A stretch of DNA of 64,000 bases from Adiantum capillus-veneris (GCA_014529385.2 CM043943.1:150943092-151007091); one strand, 5' to 3'. Numbered from the stretch's first letter, positions 34,121 to 45,132 are shown. The notes: generated by a model not told the origin, from the letters alone. Program-made: numbers and translations.

Positions 34121-35950
34121 CTACTTGAGATCCCATTGCACAGATGATTTTATAAGTATATGTTTCAACCACCACACACAAACCTCCTTTAAAATTTTGG
34201 CCCCGACCTTGGAATCTCTACAGCTTGTCATAGAGTGCACTTGTAGCATCGAAAGCTCCATCTTTGTCTCCTTGCTCTCCTCTTTACTTGCCATGCACTC
34301 AATTCCAACATCCTCAAGCACTTCCGTATCATCCAGCTCATAGGGTTCAACCACCACCTCTTGTTGATCAATCACTTGTACCTGCTTTTCAAGCTTCTCC
34401 TCATCTACTAGTGGAAAAAACATAAATACATTTTTAACATGTATCTTGGATAAAGCCTTCTCAACAAGTACCTATGATTCTTCCTCCATGTCAACTGTCG
34501 GGTCATTGAATCCCCAATCAACCTCATCTTGAATGCACATCTGACCAAAAGAGATTGTATCCAAGGCATCTCTCGTGCAATCCATAGGTAACTGCAGTTT
34601 CTCTTCCCTTTGTCGACACCTCTTGCCTGCCATCTTCTTCAATCTGTTCTTCTTCCTTAGCCACTGTAGCTCTCTCCTTCTTGGGAAACCCTGTACCTGC
34701 TGTATAATCAAAGCACCTTCCATATCTACCTTGACAAGCATCATCATCAGCATGGTGCCGCATAGCACACTCACCTGTAGTTTTTCAACTCCAAGCTCCA
34801 ACATTGTTATCGGCTCTTCATTCATAGTAGAAACCACCACATCCTCATGTATATAGCAAGGTAACTTTACATTTACCAGCTCAGTAGCTCTTCAAATTTT
34901 GTCTCCAAGCTTGTATCTCTATCCTCCTTGCTCGTTTCCTAGAAACTTGACCTTGTAGCCTCATCATCTTTACCATAGGCCGATTCGGCATCAGCATCAC
35001 CATCCTCTAGCTACTCCACAAAAGCTGGACCATTGTCGTTCCCACTTTTGTCATCCAACCTCAAGCTCTCGGCACCTACAACTTGGCCATAATCTATTAC
35101 CCTTTCATACAAGCACTCCACAAGAACAGGCTCCACCTCTTCAAGATGCACTAGACACTTGGCATCTGCTAACTCCTTTACACATAGTCTCTCTTCAACA
35201 AAAGGCTCATCTTTGTGGACAAGCTCCTCCACAATCGGCATAAACACCTCACAAACAGACAATTTTAACAGAGCATAACTGATCAAAGGCCTTACACTAA
35301 TAACAGGCTCTTCCCTTTGCACAATTGGCACTATCTGCGATTGGTCCATAGAACACCTTGTTGTCGCAATAGGCATACAATTTGTAGGCTTTAGCAAGCT
35401 TAACTCCAGCTGTCTTTTCATTTTCTTTCTCTTTACTCAGGCAACTTTGACAGCCTTGGCATATCTTCGTGGCTCTTCATAATCAACCTTCTCTTGAGCA
35501 CACAGATGTAGACAAGCTAGAAACCTTTTCAGCTTGAAGAATTCTGGATTGGCCACTTGGCTGATAGCGGGCCAGGTCTCTCCAACATGCTTCAAACTTA
35601 TCCACAAAAGCATTAAAATTTTCACATATATCTTGTTGTTGCAGGCCTTTAATCCTCATAGCTGCTTCACCAGCCAACACCACCCTTCAAAACCAACCCT
35701 CTCAAAAACCAACCCTGTCGTGCTTATTCACAACTTTCAAACCATCAAACCAGGATTTATCTTTACCTCACAAAACCAATGGCACTGTCTCTAGCTTTTT
35801 TTCATTACTCCGCATATGCAGTGATAGCATAAACAATTCAAAATCTGCAAGCCACACGTTTACATCTTCATCACCACTGAAATTGGGCCAACACTCTGTC
35901 ACATTTTTTCTTACAAACGCATCACCAGGGAGCAGTCAATGTGCTCCTCA
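34121..35950 (-). pseudogene. Gag-like frames of a non-autonomous LTR element
   Basis: Reading leftwards from 35950: FSGDEDVNVWLADFELFMLS (about 35900-35840), then ENFNAFVDKFEACWRDLARY (about 35625-35565), the shape of a Ty3-type gag core. The following frames (35421-35011, 34840-34472, 34423-34121) are acidic and rich in Glu, Val and Leu (ELVHKDEPFVEERLCVKELA; VVVEPYELDDTEVLEDVGIE) without known motifs. No zinc knuckle, protease, RT or integrase was found before the next LTR copy. The frames are broken by stops. The long acidic tail is unusual and I do not know its role. Confidence 0.5.
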
Positions 35951-35958
35951 GTGGGGGC

Positions 35959-36955
35959 ACTAGAAGATGGAGAGGGTAATGGGAAACATGTCCAACACAC
36001 AACAAATGTCCCAATACAGCTCAAAATATTCAGAACACCCGTGTCCTCTTGAAGAGCATCTTCAAGAAACACATTCCTGCTACTAGCAGACCACTATCTG
36101 CACGCCTCTCAACTCAACAACACTATATAAGATCACGACTTAGCCCACATGCTCCACACGAAACAATCCACAGCTTCCCACACACACCAAGATCTTCTTT
36201 CTCTCTCTTCGCTACAAGACACTGTCGGTTCGATGGGGACACACCTACCTACACACACACTGGACATCGCAGATATACGCACAAGAGAAGTAGAACAGAG
36301 AAGGGAAAGGAAAAATGACACTAGAATATGGAAAATCCTTTTTTCTCTTTATCCAAGACAACCAAATACAAACGGCTCTGTCCGCACGACCTTAACAAGC
36401 ATGAAATACGGACTTTGGTAGCCCTCATTGGAGGCGTCTCCATGATGGAGCTTTCCTCTTGACCTCGTCTTGCAGAAGCACACACGCACATGATCTCTCT
36501 CCTCCTTTGAGCTCTCGTCAACCAGAAGAACAAGCCCCTCCCTAGGCTCGTTTCACCCTCGATAGAGCAACCTAAAGAAGATCTTGGAGCTCCTCCCTTA
36601 GCCTCCTTACTTAGAATCCTTTGAATTGTCCCCCTTCTCTCTCCGTTTTTTCCACCGCTAAATTCTTTTTTCTTTTTTCTTTTTAAATAAACTCCCAGGG
36701 GGCAACAACGACGTCGTCGTTGCTCCCCTGCTTCTTCTTTTTTTCTTGTAAAATGATGGTTTCTTTTTTTTCCTTTGAGAGCCCTCCTTGGTCCACACTT
36801 TCTAAAAAAGCTAACTTTTATCAACAGTGTGCGCGGACACTATTGGTCAAGCTTAGTCTTCAAAAAGTTTTTATCTTTTTTTGCATTTTCCTTAAGTATT
36901 ACCATCCCTTCCTTTTTCAAACCCCAACCACCACTTTCTTTTTCATTTTTTGCGT
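35959..36955 (-). mobile_element. Long terminal-type repeat, right copy
   Basis: Pair of 31893-32900, sharing GATCACGACT...CCCACATGCTCC, TTCGATGGGGACACAC and TTTTTCAAACCCCA. It lies upstream of the gag-like frames in their orientation, so it would be the 5' LTR. Similarity fades after about 36950, where other repeats start. I could not match a tRNA primer site at its inner edge. Confidence 0.65.
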
Positions 36956-37020
36956 GCCCAAGGGGCAAAGGCTATGGAGATGTCCTTTCTTTTTCATTTT
37001 TGGCGTGCCCAGGGGGTTTG

Positions 37021-37239
37021 AGGCTATAGAGATGTCTTCTCTTTTTTGCTTACTAAAATAAAAAAAAGATTGAGTTGTATTTTTAAACATTTTTTGATAG
37101 GTCAAAAATATTTATTGATTGAAACAAGGCAAAGGCTATAAAGATGTCTTCTCTTTTTGCTTACTAAAATAGAAAAAAGATTGAGTTATATTTTTAAGCA
37201 TTTTTTTGATAGGTCAAAAATATTCATTGATTGAAACAA
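37021..37239. repeat. 112-bp tandem duplication
   Basis: AGGCTATAGAGATGTCTTCT at 37021 and AGGCTATAAAGATGTCTTCT at 37133 start two near-identical units. Half-units (CTATGGAGATGTCC near 36970) precede them. Confidence 0.9.
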
Positions 37240-37582
37240 GATAGTGGACACTCGTTTAAATGAAGAGTGTGTAAATCTAATGATAGACATCTCTTGAGTT
37301 TCTAAATATGATATGAATGCTTTATTGCTCATTTACAAAGGAAAGGATTTTGGGCTCACTCTAATTGATGCTCACTGCCAATTAGAGTTTTGAGCTCACG
37401 CGAGGCTTAGTAAAAACCATGTCTTGAGTTTCTATTCCTCTTGTCGGAGCTCCTTGATGCAATTCCATTAGCTCGTGGCCTAGCATGAGGAGCTTGATCT
37501 TTTGCAACCTAGCAATGTCCTCTCTCTTTCTATTGTCTTCTCCGCCTCTCTCTTCAGTCAAGGTCATGCACCCTATGGGATT

Positions 37583-37584
<2 letters not shown>

Positions 37585-37617
<33 letters not shown>
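37585..37617. repeat. Poly-G tract, 33 bases
   Basis: Uninterrupted G run about 0.5 kb upstream of the psbX-like gene. Frames through it give poly-glycine and are artefacts. It would form a very strong G-quadruplex if real. Confidence 0.95.
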
Positions 37618-37620
<3 letters not shown>

Positions 37621-37779
37621 GTGGGACTCATGTCATGAAGCTGATGCAGCCATGTGGGGAAGCAACACTCAACACAAAGGCTCTCTCTCTAGTGTCTCGT
37701 TTTCTTCTTCATCATATGCACCCCTTATACCTCAATATGATCCGCAATGCGCATTATTGGTTGTAACTTGATTATCCAG

Positions 37780-37900
37780 TAAAAGCCTTGCCAGTGCAAG
37801 TCGTGAACCACAGAGTCACGGCTATTGAGGCAGTTCAAGAGATGAGAGGGAAGCTTGATGTTGAAGACTTTTTAATCAGCCCACAAGCAAGTAAAACAAG
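37780..37900 (+). other. Exon-like open island upstream of psbX
   Basis: Between an AG (37778-37779) and a GT (37901-37902) the plus strand is open and reads QVVNHRVTAIEAVQEMRGKL and then DVEDFLISPQASKT. The composition looks like real protein, unlike its surroundings. I do not recognise it. It could be a fragment of a duplicated gene or an exon with partners outside my view. The GT is followed by a GT microsatellite, so the donor is doubtful. Confidence 0.25.
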
Positions 37901-37961
37901 GTAATCCTCTGTGTGTGTGTGTGCGCGTGCGCAGGCGCGTGTGTTTGTGTTTGAAGTTGAG

Positions 37962-37966
<5 letters not shown>

Positions 37967-38001
<35 letters not shown>
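37967..38001. repeat. (GA)n microsatellite in psbX leader/promoter
   Basis: About 17 GA units, some 78 bases before the psbX start codon. GA/CT tracts are common in plant promoters and 5' leaders; a role here is inference. Confidence 0.95.
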
Positions 38002-38005
<4 letters not shown>

Positions 38006-38078
38006 CTACCATTTTCATGTAGCCTTCTTCCAGGTCATCAATAGAGCTTGTTGAGAGCGTCCATTGATCGAGGTCTCC

Positions 38079-38468
38079 ATGGCTGTTGCAACCTCCTCTC
38101 TCCACCTCGCTTGCTCCTCAAGCGCCGCGGGAGAGTCTAAGGTTCTATCCCGCCATGGTTCCTCCCGCTCGTGGCCGGGCTTCTCCTCTCAGTTCGTCTC
38201 CAATGGCATCCACGTCTCAATGAGTGCGGATGGAAAGAAAGAGATCAGCCTTGCGGTGTCGGCAGCCCTCGCTGTACTTGTTGCAGCAGTCATTCCAGAT
38301 ATGGCTAAGGCTGTTGTTCCTGGAGTGTCACCCTCGAAGAACCTTCTGCTTAGTGTTGTTGCAGGAGGTATTGTCCTTGTTGCCATTGGAGGTGTCGTCG
38401 CTGCTGTCTCTACCTTTGACCCTGTCAAGCGGAAGATGATGTCATATTTTCTCAATGCAGTTGAATGA
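38079..38468 (+). CDS. psbX: Photosystem II PsbX-type subunit precursor, 129 aa
   Basis: This nuclear gene encodes a small one-span thylakoid protein of the photosystem II core, where PsbX lies near cytochrome b559. Residues 1-50 are Ser/Arg-rich, a chloroplast transit peptide. Residues 56-78 form a hydrophobic stretch ending AKA, as in the bipartite thylakoid signal of plant PsbX, with likely cleavage after residue 78. The mature part starts [19 protein letters not shown], has one membrane helix (about 88-111) and the signature FDPVKR at 113-118. Plant PsbX normally ends at or just after this motif; here 11 more residues ([11 protein letters not shown]) follow. I chose ATG 38079 over 38064 because it gives a standard MAVATSS transit start. 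It is one uninterrupted exon and the only clear host gene in the window. The old name is UV-B-repressible protein. Confidence 0.88.
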   Translation: MAVATSSLHLACSSSAAGESKVLSRHGSSRSWPGFSSQFVSNGIHVSMSADGKKEISLAVSAALAVLVAAVIPDMAKAVVPGVSPSKNLLLSVVAGGIVLVAIGGVVAAVSTFDPVKRKMMSYFLNAVE

Positions 38469-38556
38469 AATCTTCCTTTTTGGAGTTGTAAAACGATTTG
38501 TGCATTGTTGGGGTCTATAATACATTCTATATTTGCGGTATGTCATTTGCATTTAG

Positions 38557-38649
<93 letters not shown>
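38557..38649. repeat. (GATA)n then (GA)n microsatellite after psbX
   Basis: About five GATA units run into some 37 GA units, about 90 bases past the stop codon and probably at or beyond the end of the transcript. Minus-strand frames reading Ser-Leu repeats here are artefacts. Confidence 0.97.
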
Positions 38650-38652
<3 letters not shown>

Positions 38653-39213
38653 TTTGTTTGTATGCGCTAGTTTGCCTAAGGTAGTGAGAGAGGGCATGAT
38701 TGGAGCAACCTCCTCTATTCAGTGGACGATGGTGAGGTGAAGCGTGATTATGTTCTGGAAGGAGGCTAGGTGGAAGAAAGGAGTGCAAATACATGCTTGA
38801 GCTCCCTCTTACACAGCTGTCTCAAAAGCTCCATCATATTCCTTTATAGCTCATCATGAGTGGCCATGGCTATGAGAAGGGAGGATGCAACTCTTGAGGT
38901 TCCAAGAAGACAGTGCCCATCTCCTCTTGCTACAGTCTCTTTGGCACCCATGGGCTTCTGCTCTTATGCTCTGTTCTTTTGGGCTTGCTGTAGTATTAGG
39001 CCACCATATTGTAGATGATGCGGGTTGGGTCAGATCTAGTGGGTGCATGCCTGCCTGCCTTACTCACAAGTTTTGTGCATGGATTGTAGGAGGCTTTGAA
39101 GCTTGACAATGCCACTTACTGACAATGGGTGAGATACATCATTGACTCCTATCCAAGCTACACAGTGCCGGGGCGATGTCATGGTCATGCCACGAAGGCT
39201 AGCCCACCATCGA
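38650..39213. other. Spacer, no gene recognised
   Basis: No coding region I can support. Frames at 38885-39106 (plus) and 38854-39048 (minus) show no family features. The gypsy gag on the minus strand loses similarity to its relative at about 39214, marking a breakpoint. Confidence 0.5.
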
Positions 39214-39956
39214 CGAGCTGATTTTTGGAAGTGCATAGCTACATGGCGTAGCTTGGAGGACTCTGTGAAGCCCTCGTCCCCAAAGGCCGCATCAAATTGT
39301 TGGATGAAGGCCAACGCTTTGTCGGTAGCACCAAAGGTGCCATCGTAGGTGAGAAAAGAGATACTCTTTCCTCCCTCCTTGAACTTCTTTAGCTTTTGTG
39401 ACCTTCGCCATGCAGGAAATGATTTGCGATGTCCTCCCCTCTTGTATTCTCTAGGAGAATAGCCATAACTTTCATCGGAAGAGGAGGAAGGTGAAGAAGA
39501 AGGAGAAGATGGTGACCTCTTCCTAGCCCTTTTCTTCCTTTGTTTCCTCTCTTGCCTTTCAGAGTGATGAGGAGAAGGACTATAGGTTGCTCTTTTCCTC
39601 TTGGGAGGAGTAGGCGATCGTCTAGACCGCCGTCTTCGTGGAGCCACATCTTCAGAAGAACTTAGACTGTCATTGCTTTCTTTCTCTTTGGATTCCTCCT
39701 CTCGAATGGGAGAGAGTCTTCTTTTGGGGGTCTCTTCAAGAGGCCTCCTAAGCTCTCTTTCTTCTGGGAGAGGAAGGGAAATTCCATAAGCACGAAGTTG
39801 TTGAGTAACTTCGGCTTGCAAAACAGGGTTGCCCATAGCTTGTTGCAACCTAGTGACGAGATAATTCACAAACATGGGAGCATCATCATTAGCACCTTCA
39901 TGTGAAAAATCAAAGCTATCAATGTTCATTTTACTCTCTTGATTATTGTCAGCCAT
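39214..39956 (-). pseudogene. gag: Gag of Ty3/gypsy element, truncated, same family as 4296-5738
   Basis: Starts MADNNQESKMNIDSFDFSHE and runs without a stop through the basic Ser/Arg linker (RRRRSRRSPTPPKRKR; KKRARKRSPSSPSSSPSSSS) into the gag core FLTYDGTFGATDKALAFIQQ and ARRWWASLRG. Similarity to the plus-strand relative then ends abruptly, although the frame stays open to 39060 with unrelated residues. The N-terminal part is in better shape than in the relative. The second half with the zinc knuckle is missing, so the element is truncated. Confidence 0.85.
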
Positions 39957-40357
39957 GTTAACAAAATTTATGTTTATACTTAGTGTATGCTTTGGAAATA
40001 CAAAACCTTAGTTGCCACTCCTCTTAGCCTTTGAAAATCGGCTTTTAAGTATCTACACCCACGGCTCAAAGTGGTTAATTATAGAGAGTAGAGGAGTAGG
40101 TCTAACATAGCAGAGTTGCCAAGGGCTAGCTCCTTTCGGACTTCTTATGGCTCAATAATGGTAAAGCCGTAGGCAAGTCTAAAATGACTCCATTATTAAG
40201 TCCAAAGCTCCCGAGGTGTGCACCATCCCCCACATAGTGGGCTTAACAAAACCGATATTAGATCCCAGTTCCACTTACTTTATTATAATTAACAACATCA
40301 ACCATTTATAGGCTACTTAAGGACCACTCTTCTTAAGCAAGAAAAGAGAAACCAAAT
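39957..40357 (-). other. Leader between primer site and gag of gypsy element
   Basis: Matches 3895-4295 in reverse orientation (both contain ATACTTAAGAGCCGATTTTC in sense). The conservation of this 400-base leader is typical for RNA packaging sequences. Confidence 0.8.
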
Positions 40358-40369
40358 GCTCTGATACCA
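40358..40369 (-). promoter_or_regulatory. Primer binding site, initiator Met-tRNA (minus strand)
   Basis: GCTCTGATACCA on the plus strand, the reverse complement of TGGTATCAGAGC, one base inside the LTR end at 40371. Confidence 0.92.
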
Positions 40370-40370
40370 A

Positions 40371-40626
40371 TGTAATGGAATTTGCCTATTCAATTTGAGA
40401 GTAGCGGAATTTAATGAGAATACTTTCAAGAAATGATTTTGTGAGCATAGCGGGTAGACATAATTGAAGATATCAACATAATCATAGCAATTAGTTAACT
40501 TGGCATAGACAATACTTTTGCAAGAGAGAGAATTTAGAGAACATGACAACAGTTGAGGACCGGATTTATGTGGAGCCGGTCCCCCCTCCAATAGGCATTT
40601 GTATTATGATTTCTCCCATAAAGAGA
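40371..40626 (-). mobile_element. 3' portion of gypsy 5' LTR (minus strand)
   Basis: Reverse match to the ends of the LTRs at 1996-3881 and 8347-10199, including GTTGAGGACCGGATTTATGT. It is interrupted at 40627 by a copia LTR. Confidence 0.82.
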
Positions 40627-40948
40627 TGTAAAGAATGAGGATGCAAGAGAGCTACACAAGACAAGCACAAAGCACACAGAGATGGAAAGCTTCTTCTTCT
40701 TCTTTACAGAAAAGAGAGTACAAAATGACTAAGTGCTAAAGCTAAAAAATAACACATATGTACATGCGGTCACTAAGTGTGAAATCGCTTGAAGCGTACT
40801 AGGCTGGCACTATAAGTGTAGTCCAGCTGTAGAATCACTGGCAGAGATCCTCCATGTCCGTCACCTAACGCGCCAGTGAGTAAATGCCGTAAGCGGCCAA
40901 GACCCATAGTGGATGCCAGCTCAAGGTGTAGAGCTCGACATCTCAACA
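40627..40948 (-). mobile_element. Copia 3' LTR, 322 bp, minus strand
   Basis: On the minus strand it begins TGTTGAGATGTCGAGC at 40948, directly after a GAGGGGGAG-type polypurine tract (40949-40963), and ends ...TTCTTTACA at 40627, giving TGT...ACA ends. Gypsy LTR sequence resumes on the other side, so it inserted into that LTR. Confidence 0.82.
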
Positions 40949-40963
40949 CTCCCCCTCGAGCTC

Positions 40964-41262
40964 TGCATGTCGCAGAGTCCAAGCATAGTCCAGAAACGTC
41001 GAAGCTTCTCAGCTCCGAGGGCCTTGGTAAAGATATCTGCTATCTGCTCCTCTGTGCTGACGTAGACCAAGTCGATGTCGCCCGCCAACACTCGCTCTCG
41101 AATGTAGTGGTAATGGACCTCTATGTGTTTGGTCCTGGCATGGAACACTGGGTTCCTAGCCAACTGCATGCTGCTGAGGTTGTCACAATGGATGACAATC
41201 TGCTAGTCCACCTGCACTCCCAAGTCCTCAAGTAATGTGCGTAGCCAAGCTACCTCGCATGC
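40964..41262 (-). pseudogene. Copia RNase H, C-terminal end
   Basis: Reading leftwards from 41262: ACEVAWLRTLLEDLGVQVD, one stop, QIVIHCDNLSSMQLARNPVF, HARTKHIEVHYHYIRERVLA, then TEEQIADIFTKAL. These are the standard last words of plant copia RNase H (cDN, NPVFH-x-RTKHI, HyiRE, ADIFTK). The rest of pol is missing because the sequence changes at about 41262 to the dispersed repeat. Confidence 0.88.
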
Positions 41263-41271
41263 CTTCCCAAC

Positions 41272-41420
41272 ATAAAAACCCACCTTAAGCATATAATTCC
41301 GTTGCCAGTGTCCTGCCCAGGTCTCCCACACTGGCTTTAGCCCTTTACCATGCACATGTTAACATACACAACACTACAAAGTTCACTTCCCAACACGGAC
41401 CAACTTTGGCTGCACCAACG
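41272..41420. repeat. Dispersed repeat, copy 2
   Basis: Direct match of 33565-33715. It abuts the truncated copia RNase H, so one of the two was broken by a rearrangement or insertion here. Confidence 0.85.
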
Positions 41421-42900
41421 TGAGCTCCACCAAAACCCCCTCTATTGGATGCAATGGTTGTCACACATAGCATTCTTAAGAATATATTCACTATATTTTC
41501 CTTGTGTTTCTTGGAGGATGGGGATGACCGAGGGGTCTATGCTGGTTCAAAGTTTGGGCCTACAAATATGCAAATTAGACAATGTTTTTTGCCAACTTAA
41601 TAACACACACATCCGTTACAGTGTGTGTGACATGGACATTATTCATACCACGCCCATAACCTTTGCAACTTATATCGCATGTCGCTGTGTGCTCATTCTA
41701 GAGGTTCACGTTTAGCTTTTGCGTCACAAATCAGAGGTCGTGCACATGCTGCATGCCGGCGTGCACTGATTCCCAAGGCCCCATAATTGCACTCGTTGTT
41801 CAGCATGTTGGTAGAATTATGAGTGCATAATTAGTGTTGTCATGAAATTATAGACAACAAACCTTTGCAACTTATGTACTTATGTGTTATTGGTGAAACC
41901 ATTGATGTGGACTTTCTTCAGGCTTGGTTGTGTGAGACATCAGAAAAACCCTTAGGTCTTTCACTTTCTTGTTAAGGACCAGAGCCATGTTACTATACTA
42001 AAGACTGGGGCTTCTGTCAAGTGCAAGAACGTAGAGTTATCTACATAGTATCTGACTAACTAATCTTTGATGTCTTCTCTTGCGTTGCTAACACTTGATG
42101 GACACCAAACTCTACTACTGAGGTGTGAGTACCCTAGTGGCAGACGGCACCCATTTGAGCTGCCTTTGAAGTTTTGAGAGTGTGCACGAGAGAGAGAGAG
42201 AGAAAGAAGTAGTGGACGAGCGAGCAGAGTTCCTGCCTCATGCAATGAGCGGTGATCAAGGGCCCTCCTGCAGTGTGTATAACGATCGTGTATCACCGCT
42301 TGGTGCCCATTTTTGTGTCTGGAACTGTGCATGGCAAGTGAGGATGCCTTGATATTGCCACGGGCCACGTGCCTTGCCAACTTGATCATCATCTACCTAC
42401 CTCTTACCTCAGACAGACTTTCGGAAATTAAGTATTGGAATTATTGGTAAGCATTGGGAACCCTTTTTCATTCTTGAACATGCCCCTCACGACTGCATCA
42501 CTATCTTTGCCATCTTTTGCTCATTGATGTAGAACTTTTGGGTGTATTCCTCCACATAGAGCTAATATGGAGGTGCATTCTCTATACTGTTGCAACCACA
42601 AGGCCAATGATTCTCGTGAGCACAAAGGCCCTAGCTAGACATTAGCCCACTATGAAATGGAGCACGAAGACTCCGATGTTGTCTCTCCCTTATGAGCGCT
42701 CTCTCTCACTCCTGCTCAAGCCCTGTAAATGAATGTGCATGCTTATGTGACTGTAGGCATGTGTATGGTGGTGATGGTGAGGGTGAGGATATTTGTAATG
42801 GTGATGATGATAATGATGATGATGGAGATGCAGGTGAGTAAGTGGGGTGAGAGATGGTGGGAATGGTGTGAATGAGAAGTGTAAGTGCATGCAAGTGTGT
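41421..42900. other. No gene recognised
   Basis: Ordinary mixed DNA. Frames at 41350-41715 (plus) and 42060-42392 (minus) show no family motif. The region 42760-42830 is a GATGATG/GGTGATG-rich tract. Confidence 0.5.
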
Positions 42901-42917
42901 ATGTGAAGGTCTCTCTC

Positions 42918-42923
42918 CTTCCT

Positions 42924-42966
<43 letters not shown>
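42918..42966. repeat. (CT)n microsatellite
   Basis: About 22 CT units, giving artefactual Arg-Glu frames on the minus strand. Confidence 0.97.
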
Positions 42967-42970
<4 letters not shown>

Positions 42971-44590
42971 CACTCCCTCTACCATACCTATGAAGTTCCT
43001 GATATAGATGAGGCGTCCTTTAAAGGTTCTAAATATAGATGAGGTGTTTGAAGGATTAGGAGGTGCCATTACTATGGGAAAAGGCCATTCATTTTGTTCA
43101 CCTCCAGTAGGGGATGATTTTTTCAAAACACCACCCAACCTGCAATTTCCACTTCTTCAAGGGTAGAAAATGATGTCTATGTTGAATGTGTCAGCATCAC
43201 TCTAGGAAAGTGTGCACTCTTTCTAGGTCATAGATATTGTAGCCTGGCTGGGACTTGGAAACAAGATGAAACTTATCTTGATGATGCAAAATGGAGCAAG
43301 TGGTTGGGCAAGGACACATCAACAACCTTGAAGAGAGTATCAAGCGAGGCCGGCCATGCCACTATGCCAGGGCAACTAGTAGAGGTTGCAATGCCATGCT
43401 CTTATAACTTAAATCGAGACTGGAGAATACGCATTGTAGTCATCAGTGCCGCTGATGTCCCTTTTGGAGTTGGTGAGTTTTGACTCTACTTGATTATTCA
43501 GAAGATGATTTGAGCAAAAACTAAGCCAGGTCAAAACATGACTTGTTTTGGGATGGCTAATGACTAGAGTGCTAGATGTGGTAGATTTATCAATGAAGGT
43601 CAACAACAATGGGTTTGATTGTTTTCATTTTATTTGAGTCAGTTTTCTCTAGTGCTCGCTTGGATGATTGCTCAAAGATTGGGATTCCTCGCAAGAGGCC
43701 TAGGCCTTTGGGCTCTTGAGGCCTAGAGGCTAGGTAGCTTGAGGGAAAAGAGGACCTTTGGGCCTTTGAGGTCAGCCCTCGCGGGAAATAGCCCTAGTGG
43801 GGCTGGCCGAGACAAAGCGCAGAAGACAGGGGCTTAGTATGCGACGGCCGGTTGGCTGCGGGCCACCAGTCTCAGAGGCGATCGAACGGAAGAGCGAACA
43901 CAAGGCAGCCGATCAATCCGGTCCATTCAAACCTGAAATCAAGAATAGGTCAAAGTTGATGCACACTGAGATCCGCCCGAATTGCCCCCCTTTGACCACA
44001 GTTAAAACACCTAGTTGCCCACCAACTGAGCATCGGTGGCCTATTTAAGAGGTGGTTCCCACTCTAGTTTGTCTACATAGCCACACACACACACATGATT
44101 AGGAAATATGATCAGTACTTTTAATCTAATCTAAATTTGGAGATTGAGTATTCTATTGAAAGCTTTCACAAAGCACACAATTGCAAAATCAAAATGGAGC
44201 TTTTGGTTATACAATAAACTCAAGCAAAACACACACAAAAGTAGTGCCAAATAGAGCCTAATTGACACTAATAATTCAATAATTAGCCAAAAAATGAGCT
44301 GATAGGGGTTCAATCACCGCAATCAATTAGTGCATAAAGCAAAATTAGGCTATAATGTGTCTTATTGAGCCCAAAACCTATTACAATCACTCATGTAAGG
44401 GTAGTGGCTCTAGGCATTAATCCATGAACTTGCCCAAGACAAGAGTAATTAGCAAATAGATTAGAGCTCATCTACATGCAAATGCAAAGCAATTGATTCA
44501 ATCTTGTGAGCAGGAAGGAGACCCACAAAATCTAGCATAGGAAAGGATGCTTAGGATTCAATTTGATTAGGAGATGCTAATCTAGGAATA
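42967..44590. other. No gene recognised; GC-rich island at 43790-44060
   Basis: Mostly anonymous. The 43790-44060 part is distinctly GC-rich and CpG-bearing and is followed by CTATTTAAGAG near 44040-44050, which looks like a TATA box with a plausible start 25-30 bases on, next to a CA repeat at 44083-44096. This might be the promoter part of an LTR in plus orientation; no gene follows. 44100-44590 would be the internal start of the minus-strand copia element whose LTR is at 44605. Confidence 0.4.
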
Positions 44591-44602
44591 GCTCTGGTAC
44601 CA
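44591..44602 (-). promoter_or_regulatory. Primer binding site of copia-like element
   Basis: GCTCTGGTACCA on the plus strand, i.e. TGGTACCAGAGC in sense, one base different from the Met-tRNA site, directly inside the LTR end near 44605. Confidence 0.75.
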
Positions 44603-44604
44603 AT

Positions 44605-44944
44605 CGTAAGTCATGGTGGAGCAGGTTAGTGTGCCATTCATGGCATAAGCATGGTTAGAGTAGAGTTAGCTTAGGGTTTGATTGGGCACACACTACAATA
44701 GAGTATAGTTGCAAAATGATAGACTTAGTTTTATTGATCATATTGTGCCTCTATACAGGCATATACAAAGAAGCAACATTTTGACACGTGAAGCATATAT
44801 GTGGGACTGCTTATGCGCAAACACAAGTGGTTATCCTTTACACATGGGTTGTAAGAGGTTCTTCACATGGTTATTGACGCATCACTTTTCTAGGCGGAAG
44901 AGGTTGTTCACACAAGAGATGTAACAAAAACCCACATCCCAACA
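44605..44944 (-). mobile_element. Copia-like LTR, 340 bp, related to 28728-29066
   Basis: Starts TGTTGG on the minus strand at 44944 and ends at 44605. The adjoining primer site makes it a 5' LTR. Same family as 28728-29066 (shared TTTTGACACRTG, GAAGAGRTTGTTCACACAAG). Confidence 0.78.
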
Positions 44945-45060
44945 AAGGGGGTCCTTGAAGCCTAGGATCCCACCTCTACCAACCCATGGCACTTGTTCTA
45001 TGCAGCCACTCGCAATATCATCAACAAAGTCCGGCTCATGCAATTATGAAGGTATTGTTG

Positions 45061-45066
<6 letters not shown>

Positions 45067-45128
<62 letters not shown>
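45067..45128. repeat. (CT)n(CA)n compound microsatellite
   Basis: About 13 CT units followed by about 18 CA units. Confidence 0.97.

Positions 45129-45132
<4 letters not shown>

Noticed and set aside
37485-37771. Frames with a poly-glycine stretch
   Set aside because: They cross the 33-base G run, and both frames stay open only by composition.
42743-43138. Minus-strand frames with Arg-Glu repeats
   Set aside because: They are translations of a CT microsatellite and GATGAT-rich DNA without any domain.
28728-44944. One long copia element with LTRs at 28728-29066 and 44605-44944
   Set aside because: The 16 kb between them contains other elements and psbX, and the LTRs are too diverged. They are separate insertions of one family.
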